From Vitrella brassicaformis (lineage: Eukaryota > Sar > Vitrellaceae), in the NCBI GenBank assembly GCA_001179505.1, contig CDMY01000218.1:1-33004 (forward strand): a DNA stretch of 33,004 nucleotides, written 5' to 3'. Below the pieces are notes generated by a model. The model was not told where the DNA came from. It searched no databases and was given only the letters and a program-made list of their open reading frames with translations. This document shows positions 22,811 to 32,128 of this stretch, in pieces; the first letter of the stretch is position 1; each line of letters opens with the position of its first letter. Both the position numbers and the translations under genes were made by a program.

Positions 22811-24159
22811 CAGATTTCAGCAAGTGCGAGATTCGCAGGTACCTCCGGAGTTTCCCTCTGACGGAGAGCAACGCCGACATACAGTCGGTCGTATTCCCCG
22901 AGGCCTCCACGACGCCCTTTCTCGTCTCGCCCGCACTCATACAAGCCACCGTTGACGCTCTCAGCGTAGAAACACACACACAGACTCACAGACACACACA
23001 TTTGACACATCCTAATGGGTGTGGGTGTGTGGCTGGTATGGGTGCAGGAGCCCCGGTCGGCTCAGCTGGAGCTATCTTATGAGTTGAAGGGCCGCAACAC
23101 CAAGACGTTCGTCGAAGGTATGAAGCGCTTCCCGATAGACACACATATAGAGAGAGGCAGAGGGATGCACAGACAGAGAAAGGGATGTGTGTGAGCACTC
23201 GTGCGGTATCTGTGTGTGTGTGTGTGCAGGTGGCCAGACGACCGACGTGCTGCGCTTTGCGGACCAGCTGAAGGCCCTCCTCAACGGCACCCGAACCGAA
23301 CTCACCGGTACCCCTCCCCCCACCCACCTCCACACACGCACCATCCTGCCATCTCTCCATCCATTTGTGTGTGTTTGTATGTGTCAACCAACACAACCAC
23401 CAGTGGATCGCTTCTATAACCCCTATGCCGAGCTCGGCGAGACCGGCGTGTCGAGCATCCACGGCGAGCGGAGAAACGCCACGCTCTTCCTCCTCACCTC
23501 CAACGACACCTTCTCGGGCTCGCAGCAGCACTACTGGATCATCAACGGCACCAACACACGCAGCAGCGCCTCACGCGGCCAATCGGACAAGTGCCCCGAC
23601 ACCAGCGACCCCAGGGGGCGGTTCACGCTCGTGGTGGTGTCGCCCCCCGTGCTGCCCTTCTCGTCTGGGAGCGCGCAGGGGGGCGGTGGGGGGCAGAACC
23701 TCAGTGTGGTGGGGCTGTATATCACGGTGGTATTGGCCATTGGGCGGTTCCTGCGGCTCATGTGCCAGGGGGCGTCGCAGCGGGTCATCTACGAGGAGAT
23801 GCCCAACGTGGATCTGTTTGTGGACATTTGTAATGGCGTCTACACCGCCAGGCAAGTCAAGTCGGTCGATCGAGTGCAATCAATCATGGGACGGACCTGT
23901 GTGTGTGTGTGTGTGTGGTCCAGGTTGCGTGGTGATTTGGTCAAGGAGTACAAGCTGTACTTCACGCTTATCAAGCTATACCGATCGCCAGAGCTGCTGC
24001 TGCAGGTCCAGCCACATGTGGAGTGGATTGTGGGCGTCACGTCACACTCGTGTCTCTGTGTGTGTGTGTTGTGTGTGTGTGTGTGTGTGTGTGCAGGTGT
24101 CAGGTGGCGAGCTGCATGGCCACCGCCCCTACCCACCTGGCGCCCCAAAGGTCGAATGA
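9002..24159 (+). CDS. Piezo mechanosensitive cation channel, about 55 exons
   Basis: Joining exons by phase gives about 3,280 aa, longer than the usual 2,100-2,900 of animal and plant Piezo. Family marks are clearest near the C-terminus: the anchor motif PL(x2)E(x6)W (22190-22225; PF(x2)E(x6)W in animals), LEDAYSSLYFVKG, then a cap-sized region, the pore helix GLYITVVLAIGRFLRLM and the CTD stretch LVKEYKLYFTLIKLYRSPE. Upstream exons carry many hydrophobic segments, as expected of the blade. First exons: 9002-10229, 10346-10528, 10618-10766, 10853-11077, 11177-11278, 11391-11465, 11552 to 11646 or 11658, 11753-11923, 12058-12163, then 12581-12615, 12702-12815, 12893-13145. Last exons: 21540-21645, 21717-21792, 21863-22104, 22168-22372, 22451-22522, 22621-22738, 22814-22965, 23048-23117, 23230-23307, 23404-23851, 23924-24005, 24097-24159. 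Piezo trimers gate Ca2+-permeable current in response to membrane tension. The start at 9002 and the exons near 16850-17070 are the least certain. Confidence 0.92.
9941..11077 (+). other. Low-complexity inserts in the N-terminal Piezo exons
   Basis: Within the Piezo reading frame an acidic run (EDEDEDEEEEE, from about 9948) is followed by poly-Ala and poly-Gly (10029-10067) and, three exons later, a Gln-rich segment (about 10987-11023). They sit between hydrophobic segments and so probably form cytosolic or luminal disordered loops. They stay in frame and have no stops, which argues that they are translated. Confidence 0.75.
12214..12544. other. Poly-C run and 300-N assembly gap inside a Piezo intron
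   Basis: Thirty C bases (12214-12243) and one G precede exactly 300 N (12245-12544), and six more C follow. The exon before (ending 12163, phase 0) and the exon after (starting 12581, phase 0) join in frame without missing residues, so the gap probably lies wholly within one intron. The round number suggests a placeholder length. Confidence 0.9.
17675..17775 (+). repeat. Piezo intron with self-complementary CA/GA and TC/TG arms
   Basis: After the donor, (CA)n(GA)n occupies 17694-17713; before the acceptor, (TC)n(TG)n occupies 17724-17769. The second arm is the reverse complement of the first, so the intron RNA can fold into a long hairpin with a loop of about 10 bases. This is the cleanest example of a pattern seen in many introns of the window. 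Confidence 0.85.
19423..19570 (+). other. Gln-rich coding tracts in Piezo
   Basis: In-frame poly-Gln runs (CAG repeats at about 19431-19450 and 19527-19542) flank a short hydrophobic GGLFGWLFPTIG segment in a long exon. The exon then leads into VVILEWLSWLDKRIKQAM and a membrane segment. The run lengths would be prone to slippage. Confidence 0.75.
20490..20640 (+). other. His and Arg-Glu/Asp dipeptide-rich segment in Piezo
   Basis: Right after the piezo-repeat exon ending in the GLWQYSEVDRG stretch, the frame encodes HHHH and then a run of R-D-R-E and R-E-R-E units, followed by DDNVLSGVEMPAG. It is a highly charged insert in the cytosolic linker before the next exon. Such RE/RD runs form helices or stay disordered in other proteins; the role here is unknown. 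Confidence 0.75.
22168..24159 (+). other. Piezo anchor, cap, pore and CTD module
   Basis: Twelve in-frame exons give the most conserved part. The anchor exon (22168-22372) has the PL(x2)E(x6)W motif. The outer helix is GLCGIVGLVLLLLAPILLF (22451-22522). The extracellular cap spans exons from 22621 to about 23690 and has N-glycosylation sequons (NAT, NDT, NGT). The inner helix is GLYITVVLAIGRFLRLM (about 23715-23765). The CTD begins with YEEMPNVDLFVDICNGVY and ends with the YRSPE segment. Assignment follows the order known from mouse Piezo1. The last 20 residues (exon 24097-24159, Gly/Pro-rich) have no counterpart that I recognise. Confidence 0.88.
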
Positions 24160-24711
24160 ACGAACAAATCATCAGTCAAGAGAAAACCAGGTGTCAGTCA
24201 GGGCATAGCTGAGTGGAATAATGGAGTCAGTCGGGTCGGTGAAGCGCTGCATGTCACAAGGGGGGAGACAGACAGAGAGGCGTTTGTTTGTGAGTTTTAT
24301 TGTTCATTACGATGGGCGTGTCATGTGAGTGTGTGTGTGGTGTGAGTGCTGAATTGCATGTGTGTGTGTGTGTGAGGTGTTTGTTTATTAGGTCGTCCGT
24401 CCATGAAGGCACTGACTTTCTAGCCGCCTGTTGTTTATTGCTCATAGCTCATACACCACACACACGTGGATGTCTGTTTGTCTGTCTGTCTGTGTTCTTC
24501 GTCCGTTTATGTGTGCCTGACTGCCGTGTGTATGTTATGTGGGATCCATCCATCCATCTATCTTTGATCAACGGCCGATGCAGTCAGTAGGACGTCTTCA
24601 CCGTTGAGGAGGAAAGAAGGGAAGAAGGAGAGAGGGCAACTCGCAAGCTGAAGCTCGCAGAGATCTGCAAGCTTTTCCCATGAAAAACGTAGCAGAGTCG
24701 TGTTGGTGATA
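24160..24711. other. Intergenic region between Piezo and the SAP-domain gene
   Basis: Contains the 3' flank of Piezo and the 5' flank of the tandem SAP gene. TG and CTGT repeats dominate. No canonical polyadenylation signal or TATA box stands out, and no open frame is convincing. Confidence 0.5.
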
Positions 24712-27311
24712 ATGGCATCGCACCAAGAGGATTTGTTTGCCCAAAAGCGGCGACTCTCCGTGGTAAGGCTGTTCTCATGACCTCCCGACTTTCCCTCTCA
24801 CTTCACACACTCTCGCTGGCTTGTGCGTGTGGTTTTGCGTGCGGCTGCTCGTGTCAGAGTCAGCTGAAAGAGCAGCTTAGAGAGAGGGGCCTCCCCGTGT
24901 CCGGCAGCAAGAACGTGTTGGTAGAACGCCTCGTCAGCAGCATCACGTGAGCTATCGAGGCAACCACCTCACCTCATGTGGGCTGCCATGCCAATCTCTC
25001 TCTGTGTGCGTGTGTGTGTGTGTGTGTGTGTTTGTGATTGCTCGCAGCCATGAGCCGCCGGATCAGGGCGAAGTACCAGCGGCCGCGTCACTTCACCCTC
25101 ACCCACCCATGAATCTACAGCAGCCACCGCGACCGTTCCCTCGCCATTTGCGGCCACCATTCGTCCAGCGACCGCCCCCCCTCCCAGCCGTGGCTGCCCG
25201 TCCGCCCCGTGGCGGCCGTGCCCGTCGTGATCCTTCTGACCGCGAGGAGAACTCGGACACGACTGAGCGGCTCAATGGCGAAGGTGAGGGTGAGGGCGAG
25301 AATGGTGACGAGATGGAGCCATACGACGACGACGAGGATGAGATGCCGATGGACTATGATGATGAGCACTATGACGATGAGGACGAGATGGACGAGATGG
25401 ACGAGCTGGAGGATTACGGCTTCTTGCCTATTCAGCCGCCAGCTGCCGCTGCGGCAGCGGCTGGCGGTGGCGGTGGCGGGGCTCACCCTTCACACCCCTT
25501 CCACCCGCGCTCGCCCCCCTTCCCTCCCCCCCGTCCACCACACCCACACGACGACTCACCAATGGCGAGGCGGCGGGCGAGCAAGATGCGGCGGTCGGCG
25601 CATCAGCAGCCACCGGGCGATGGGCGGTCAGGAAGGGCCAGGAGGGGCGGCGGACCGGGTGCCTTCCTGGGGCGTGGCGGACACTTTGGTGGTGGCTTCG
25701 GTGGGATGATGCTGCCGCATATGGAGATGCTTCAGCAGGCGGCACTCATGCAGGAGTGAGTGGGCGAGCAGACCCGACCGGAGCAGAGCGACCATCTAGT
25801 CTATCCCCCCTTGTGTTTTGGTTTGCCTGGATGGTATGGTATCAGGTTTGCGCCCTTTGCTCGGCTGGCTCCTCCTATGCTGCCTCCCGGCGCGCCCTGT
25901 CCGCTGTGCAAGGATCAGGGCACCTTCCAGTGGACACTCAACGCACACATAGCCAACAACTTGTAAGTGACCACACTCACTCACAGACACACGCCACACA
26001 GCTGCACACAGACCAGCCGTCATGTTTTTGCAGGCAGCAGCTGTACCAGATAACCATCCCCAGTCAGACGATTCGCTGCAACTGGTGCGACAAGAAGAAG
26101 AAGCGCCAGCAGCAGGGGGCCGCCGGGGGAAATCCCAATGCCGCTGCTGCTGCTGCGGCTAGTAGTGCGGCCGCTGCTGCTGCTGGTGCCGGTGGTGGTG
26201 GTGACAGTGGTGGTGGTGAGAGTGCAAGTGCTGGCCAATGGTTTGGGTTTGGCGTGTTGGGTGCGGTGAGCGGCCACACGGGGCGTGAGGACGACCCTAT
26301 CGATCTCGATAGCGATGAGGACGAGGGCAGGAAGGGCGACGCGGACCCCAACAAGTGAGAGCATGGTGTGGATGTGTCGATTCATGTGTGTGTGTGTGTG
26401 TTGTGTACGTGTCTGCGTCTGCGTCTGTGTCTATGTGTGTGTCTGTGATAGGGTGAAGAAGGAGGATGGTGCTGACGTCCTCAAGACAGAGGACGGGGTG
26501 CCCCCTGGGGTCACCGTCTATGCAGTGCCGGGCGAGGAACGAGGCAAGCGATCCCCCCGAGCCCCCGCCCCTCCAGAAAGAGACAGCACCCCTGCTGTCT
26601 GTGTCTGCAGTGAATCTGCTGTGTCTGTCGTCCTTGCTGCAATTGGGTTACAACTACAAGGACTCGGTCGAGTCGCTGCTGCAGTTCCCCCTCCCACAGC
26701 ACTTCCACCTCGCCAAGCAGATGGCACAAGCCAAGTCAACCGACGTGTACGAGGCGCTCGGCATACGGGAGGCGCAGCGGCAGTCCGAGGAGGCCAAGAA
26801 GGAGGTGCGCTGCGATGCGCTGCGCTGTCAGAGATGCTGATGTCACAAAAGTGTGTGTGTGTGTGAGTAGGACGAGAAGCAGCGCAAGGTCAAGCAGATG
26901 ACACTCATACAAGACCCACACAAATGGCGAGAGGGTGAGGGAGAGAAAGTGCGGGTGGAACTTTGTGTGTTCGTGTCTGTATGTCTTTCTGTCTGGCTAT
27001 GTGTGATGGGATTGGTCAGCGTACGACGGGTGTGACCCCTGTCTGACGAGCAAGGTGTTGAGCTGCAGCGCCATAGTCCACTGGCTCACACACGACGCAG
27101 AGAGGCGCAAAACGGTCAGCCACACAAACCTGCTGGGCTGTGCTGTGTTGCCCTGCCGTCATATGTGTGTGTGTGTGTTTGCTCTGTCGCCAATCTATCA
27201 GCTGCACAGCCTGCTGGAGATGAAGGGCCAGGCCGTCAAGTGGTACAAGAAAGAAGCGCTCTCATACTTCCAGGTCACGAGGTCATCCACACACACACGA
27301 TGGGCACATCG

Positions 27312-27343
<32 letters not shown>

Positions 27344-27969
27344 CTGCGTCTGTGTGTGTGTGTGCAGTTGTTTGAGGAGGACTTGGACGAGTTCATCGGC
27401 ACACTGTCCAGCGCCGATGACGCCACCGTCTCGCAATACGTCAACGACAAACTCCAGGCACGCTCTCCCCCCACCTGACACACACACTCACGAGAAGCAT
27501 ATGCACCGCCCCAAACCATGTGTGTGTGTGTGTGTGTGTGCAGGTGCTGACATCTGCTCTGTATGACCTCCCCGAGTTCTCGAGCAGTATCCCGGCCATC
27601 TTCAGAGACGCTCACCAGACCCTCAGACAGCGACGGAAGCAGCAGAGGGAGCAGCAGCGGCTCGCACAGGCGGCCCCCCCAGGGCCTCCGCCCCCCATGC
27701 CTGCAGCAGCATCTGCTGCTGCTGCCTCTGCATCGGCCGCCGCACCACCCAGGGAGGACACTGACAGTGTTTGTGTGGACCTGACGGGCGACTCGGACGA
27801 GGAGTGGCCTGCTGCTACTGGTGGTGCAGGTGCTGGAGGTGAGAGTGGGTATGAGAGCCAGGAGGACGGGATGGGCGAGGGCGAGGGCGACGATGTGGTG
27901 TTGGACCACATTGAGAGCCGCCAGTCGAGACGCAGGCACGCCGACGTCATCGATCTTGACGATGACTGA
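24712..27969 (+). CDS. SAP-domain nuclear protein with paired CxxC region and SUMO-interaction-like motifs
   Basis: Exons: 24712-24762, 24858-24946, 25048-25755, 25846-25962, 26034-26354, a region 26452-26804, then exons from about 26871 to the stop at 27969. The N-terminus, LSV then SQLKEQLRERGLPVSGSKNV and LVERL, is a typical SAP motif, which binds AT-rich DNA in chromatin and repair proteins. A long acidic and Gly/Pro/Arg-rich linker follows, then CPLCKDQGTFQW...H and RCNWC, a likely zinc-binding pair. Three acidic-flanked hydrophobic patches (PIDLDSDEDE, VCVDLTGDSDEE and the terminal VIDLDDD) look like SUMO-interaction motifs. Inside 26452-26804 the protein-like frame shifts by one base; either a 142-bp intron (26469-26610) or a sequence error explains it. 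One intron (from 27458) uses a GC donor. A SUMO-linked DNA or chromatin role is inference. Confidence 0.82.
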
Positions 27970-28505
27970 CAGACAGACAGACAGAGGGGGGCCAACGGGC
28001 AAGCTGTTTGGTCGGTTTGGGTGTCCATTTGATTGGATTGCACGGAGGCGATGCAAGCAGAGATTGAGCAGCAGAGGCTTCTGTGCATGGTGTGTGTGGT
28101 TTGGCGAGCTAGCAAGCAAGAAGAATCAGCCGTTTTTGCCATAATGGCGCCACGCCATGGCACCCTCTGTCTTCAACAATTCCTCGACTGAGTCCAACCC
28201 ACACGTAATCGATGGTGGATGGGGTGAATGTACGATAGATCCACGAGCAGTCGCAGTGGGGTGCGGGGCACAGCAGCGAGGAGAGGCCAGGCGGACACAG
28301 CCACCACAAATAAATAGCACTCACACAAACGAAGAACAGGCACACGCATACGACGAGTCCACAGGCATCAGACGGCACAAAAAAGATGTGTGTCATCGCA
28401 GTGCCTACTATTATTCTACATGCAGCTGTGCTACAGGCAAGCAGGCAGACTGAGATCTCGCTTGGCTGGCTCCCAAAGTGACCCCCGTAGAAAGCCCCAA
28501 GTTCG
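27970..28505. other. Convergent intergenic region
   Basis: The 3' ends of the SAP gene (+) and the SWIM-RING gene (-) face each other here. A (CAGA)n tract follows the SAP stop at 27969-27984. CCACAAATAAATAGC (28303-28317) contains AATAAA on the plus strand and may be a polyadenylation signal for the SAP gene. No gene is seen. Confidence 0.5.
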
Positions 28506-28618
28506 TCAAGCGCCGTGATGCTGATGCTCTGACGAGAGAGCCGCGAGATTGAGATATCGCGACCGTCTCGGCTTGGCAGGCGTCTTGGGGGGCGACGGCA
28601 GCACGCCACCTGCACGAA

Positions 28619-28650
<32 letters not shown>

Positions 28651-30410
28651 GATGATCACATACAGATGCCTGCACACGATTCCATTCCGCTGTTTGCACC
28701 TGGCTGCACTCGTGTCTGTGTGGCCGTGAGGCGTTTCCATGGCGACCGGCACAGTGGGCAGCGGAAGCCCTGACGCTCCACTCGCTGACACGCACTGATG
28801 CACTCGCTGTGGTAGTTCCCGCCACACGTCTGAGCGAGCCAATGCAGCCGCACAGAGACAGAACGATGTCATTCAATCGCATGTGTGTGTGTGTGTGTAT
28901 GTGTGTGTGCGTGTCCCTCTCACTTGGCAGTAGGCGAGCAGGTTCCGCGCCTCCTCGTTGGCCTGGAAATCCTCGTAACACACAGGGCAACGCTCACCTG
29001 ACGACAGATATGGAGGCCCCACACACACCATCTGGTGGTCACTCTTGTCTCTCTGGCTGGTACACGCCTACGCCTACCAATGATCTCTTTGCGATGGATG
29101 ACGTGTTCAGGTTGAGCGCCCTCCATCGGCAGCCCTGCACACCAGGTGGCCAAGGAGGAATAGCCCAGTCGATGAATGCTCTAATCAATCCTGCAGCCTT
29201 GGCTGGCTGACGGAGGCACCTACCGGTGGCTTCGCTGTACCCTTTTCGGACTTCCAGGTCGGCCAGCACGTGTGTGGGTGCTATCTGGGCGACCTGCCCC
29301 ACCCGCTCCATGATGCCGCTGAGCTCACTCGACAACTGACACACACACACAGACAAGGAGAGAGACAGGGAGAGGAGGAGCCATCCATCCATCCATCCGG
29401 GCTCATTCCCTCCCTCCCTCCCTTCGTGTGTTCCTCACCAGTGCATTCTGCCACACGCGGCTGTCATTGCGGTCGAGCCGCAGCACCCTGACCACAAACA
29501 ACACATGAAACGCACATCCGTCCGTCCATCCATCCATCCATTTGTCCATCTGTCGCGCATTGAGTGATGCCTTTCTGCGGCGACCCACCCACCTGATGTA
29601 GACGAACAGTATGTGCTTGCATACGCCTGTGCCCCTCGCCCGCCGCATCCGGAAGTCCACGCAAGTGCACCTGGGCTCTCGAGCGAGGGTCACTGCATCC
29701 ACACACACACGCGCAGCGCACATCCGTGGCTCATGAATGTATCCCCGCGGCCTCTGGTGAGTGCGTGACATAATACCATCGTACACATTGCCTGTATGTC
29801 CTGAGGCACACACAGACCCACCACAACCAGAGCCACAACAATTGCACGATGGATCGATGGCTGCGCGACGAGTGTGAGGAATGTGTCCCCCTCCCACCCC
29901 CGGGCCACCCATGTGTAGTGTACCCAGAACAGCGAATCGCGCCTCCTCGTCTGACATCAGGGAGGCTCGGATGAGGAACAGCCGATGACGGAACGCACTA
30001 CACACAGCACACGGCGCACACACAGAAGCCAACCCAAGCTATACACATGGCACCGAAGAGAGACAGCCACACTGGGCTTGCCGTTCGATGCGATCGAGGA
30101 CAGCCTGGTTCGGCGCACTCACTCTCCGCGCCTTGCGACGCTCACGAGGGGCAGGTGAAGACGAAGAGGCTGCTGCTGCGGCAGCGCTTGTTGAACGGGA
30201 GCGACGCTGCCGACTGGCACGTGTGTGTGTACCGTCCTGGGCCTCCTCCTCCCCAGCCTCACTCCGCCGTCGCCTGGTGCCCCGCCGAGGGGTCGCTGGC
30301 TGGGGAGAAGGAGCCCTGACAGCCGTGGCGGGTCTGCGGAGGAGCCGTGCTGACCGTCTGACAAGGGATCTCCGGGCGTCTCGTTGTTCCAGAGCATCCA
30401 GGCTGCTCAT
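28506..30410 (-). CDS. SWIM and RING zinc-finger protein, putative E3 ubiquitin ligase; 353 aa
   Basis: Ten exons in sense order: 30410-30073, 29997-29924, 29800-29777, 29692-29593, 29487-29439, 29335-29224, 29134-29078, 28997-28924, 28829-28700, 28609-28506. All are GT-AG, phases agree and the total is 1,062 nt. After a basic Arg/Ser-rich leader comes a region like that preceding SWIM fingers (FAVLG then GHTGNVY). The SWIM finger follows, CTCVDFRMRRARGTGVCKH, fitting CxCx(n)CxH. The RING is split over two exons: ERCPVCYEDF, AYCQ, then TCGGNYHSECI and RCPLCRSPW, giving the CxxC...C...H...C...CxxC ligands. SWIM followed by RING is the arrangement of ZSWIM2-type and MEKK1-related proteins, where RING binds E2 enzymes. 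Substrates are unknown. The tail is Pro/Lys/Arg-rich with no further domain. Confidence 0.9.
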
Positions 30411-30526
30411 TCTGCTTTTTCCGTGGATGAATGAATCTCCTTCTCCGTCTGCAGCTTGGCTTCAGCAAACTTCACGGAAGTGAGAGCGCTTTAACACATT
30501 TCAACCACTCATGTGTTGCAGTTCGG

Positions 30527-30615
30527 ACAATCGGCTGATCTGCACAGCACCGAATGTATAAAAGCACATGCACGAGACAAAATATGCATTCTACACCACA
30601 ATCGGCTGATCTGCA
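30527..30615 (+). repeat. 18-bp direct repeats flanking a TATA-like box
   Basis: ACAATCGGCTGATCTGCA occurs exactly at 30527-30544 and 30598-30615. Between the copies is TGTATAAAAG (30555-30564), a TATA-like string on the plus strand. The nearest plausible start on that strand (ATG at 30616) opens a 68-codon frame that is antisense to a duplicated exon, so I do not call a gene. Confidence 0.7.
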
Positions 30616-30728
30616 ATGGGCAGCCTCACACTCAGCACAGCAAAAAGCGCTGTGCATCATGAGGTGACATCCACTTCTGTGTCATTCCGCGAGCACGTAA
30701 CACACACGATGAGTGCAGGCATTCCCTC

Positions 30729-30860
30729 TCACTCCGTCAGTACAGAGCTTGAGGTGCTGCTCCCCGACCAGCCTGAGAAGCCACCCTCAAGCCTGACATT
30801 CCAACCGCCCTGGCCACTCTGAACGCACGGCCCACAGTACAACACCGAAGGCCGGCCACA
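30729..30860 (-). pseudogene. Degenerate duplicate of the last exon of the neighbouring Cys-rich gene
   Basis: The minus-strand frame CGRPSVLYCGPCVQSGQGGW...STSSSVLTE-stop aligns over about 43 residues with CGAGPSAWHCGSCRQAGQGS...TTSCSVLAE-stop of the gene ending at 30973. Conserved features are CG, PS, CG.C, GQG, WSG and the terminal SVL(T/A)E followed by the stop. The upstream exon sequence is not repeated. It is either a decayed tandem copy or a remnant alternative last exon. Confidence 0.7.
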
Positions 30861-30972
30861 GGAGCTAGAGGACGTCTCGCTGAACACCGCAGCATGCATG
30901 ATAGCCAGCCACAAAAAGCGCACACAGAGGATGGACAACCAGGTACGAGCAACACACGCACTTCGCTATCTG

Positions 30973-31975
30973 TCATTCCGCGAGGACAGAGCATGACGTT
31001 GTGCCCCCCGACCAGACAGGCGCGACAGGCGCAACAGTGACCGAGAACGATCCTTGACCGGCCTGGCGGCACGACCCACAGTGCCATGCCGAAGGCCCCG
31101 CTCCACAGTGTGGGCATTTCACGCTCGTCACGCCCTTTTCCACCATCTCGTCCTTCACGGACCCCCCCAAAGCGCGACACCGGCCGCAGCAGCTGCTGAA
31201 TATCGATGCGATGGTACAGCCCCGCTGGCTGCTGCAGATGAGCCTCTTCTTCTCACATCCCAGGAGGATGCCGAGGGATTTCACGTCTGCGTTGAGCGCC
31301 TTGATATGCTCCTCCACTGCTTTCTTCTGGGCGTCCGCCGTCTGGTTGATGGTCGTCTTCTCGAGCTCGCCCAGTTCGCAGTGGATCATGTCGATGTTCT
31401 CCTTGAACTTGCCCAACACCTGCAGGCACACCGTAGGCAAGGGCAAATGGATGCATGCGACTTTGGTCCACTCGTTGGCGACACGTGCTGACCTCCAGGG
31501 AGTCGCCGCACCCGCCATAGTGGCCCCAGTTCTCGCATGCGGACATCATCGCCGTGTTGAGCCTTTTCAGGTCGGCGGAGGTCTTGCACTGATACCAGAT
31601 GTTGTCCTTGAAGGGATCGGCTGTGATGACGTTCAGCTTGGCCTCGACCACGTGACCGTCGATGAATGCCCCCACGGGCGTGGTGACGTTGCTCCACGTG
31701 ACGACGAACGTGCCATTGTTGAAGCTTGTATTGGCCCTCTGCCCCACAACGACGTTCGTGTTTGCTGCCCTCTTCTGGTCAATGCGCGTGATGATCTCAC
31801 TGTTGACCTGCACAAGAGCAACCACAGCAAGAGGGGATGGCAGGGACATGCATGGCGGACTCCATCCGTTCTCTCTCACCTTCTGGCGGTCTCGTATTGT
31901 CGTCAACAGGCTGTTGGCTTGCTCCTGCCTCACAGCGAGACAGTTGCACATATTGCCTGAGGCGCGGTCAGCCAT
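30973..31975 (-). CDS. Three-exon Cys-rich protein of unknown family; 285 aa
   Basis: Exons in sense order: 31975-31880 (32 codons), 31807-31493 (105), 31419-30973 (148 plus stop), all phase 0 with GT-AG junctions. The start MADRASGNMCNCLAV is the nearest in-frame ATG to the intron; the frame is open further upstream, so a longer N-terminus is possible. The middle has three N-glycosylation-type sequons (NTS, NGT, NVT) and several Cys (YQCKTS, ACENWGHYGGCGD). It is followed by a helical segment, GELEKTTINQTADAQKKAV. The C-terminus is Cys-rich: CSSCCGRC-like clusters, VKCPHCGAGPSAWHCGSC and a Ser/Thr tail. The paired CxxC motifs look like a zinc ribbon. I see no signal peptide with this start. 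Function unknown. Confidence 0.75.
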
Positions 31976-32128
31976 TCTGGACGAAGATCTGCCTCTGAAA
32001 TTCCGTGCAACTTCACGCCCTAACACCTTTGCGAGCTTCGTTCCTTTTGTGTTGGGGAGGTTTGAGCGCTCGGCCGGGCATAGCGCGTATCGTAAGGTTG
32101 CTAGGCGGCGTTTCGGCGGCGGTTCATC
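31976..32128. promoter_or_regulatory. Compact divergent promoter region (Cys-rich gene and CKS)
   Basis: Only 153 bases separate the start codons of two divergent genes (31975 on minus, 32129 on plus). Both promoters and both 5' untranslated regions must fit here unless they overlap the genes. CGGCGTTTCGGCGGCGG just before the CKS start is GC-rich. No TATA box is visible. Confidence 0.6.

Noticed and set aside
30616-30822. Plus-strand 68-codon frame downstream of a TATA-like box
   Set aside because: It is antisense to the duplicated terminal exon, which explains its openness; no domain or splice partner is seen.
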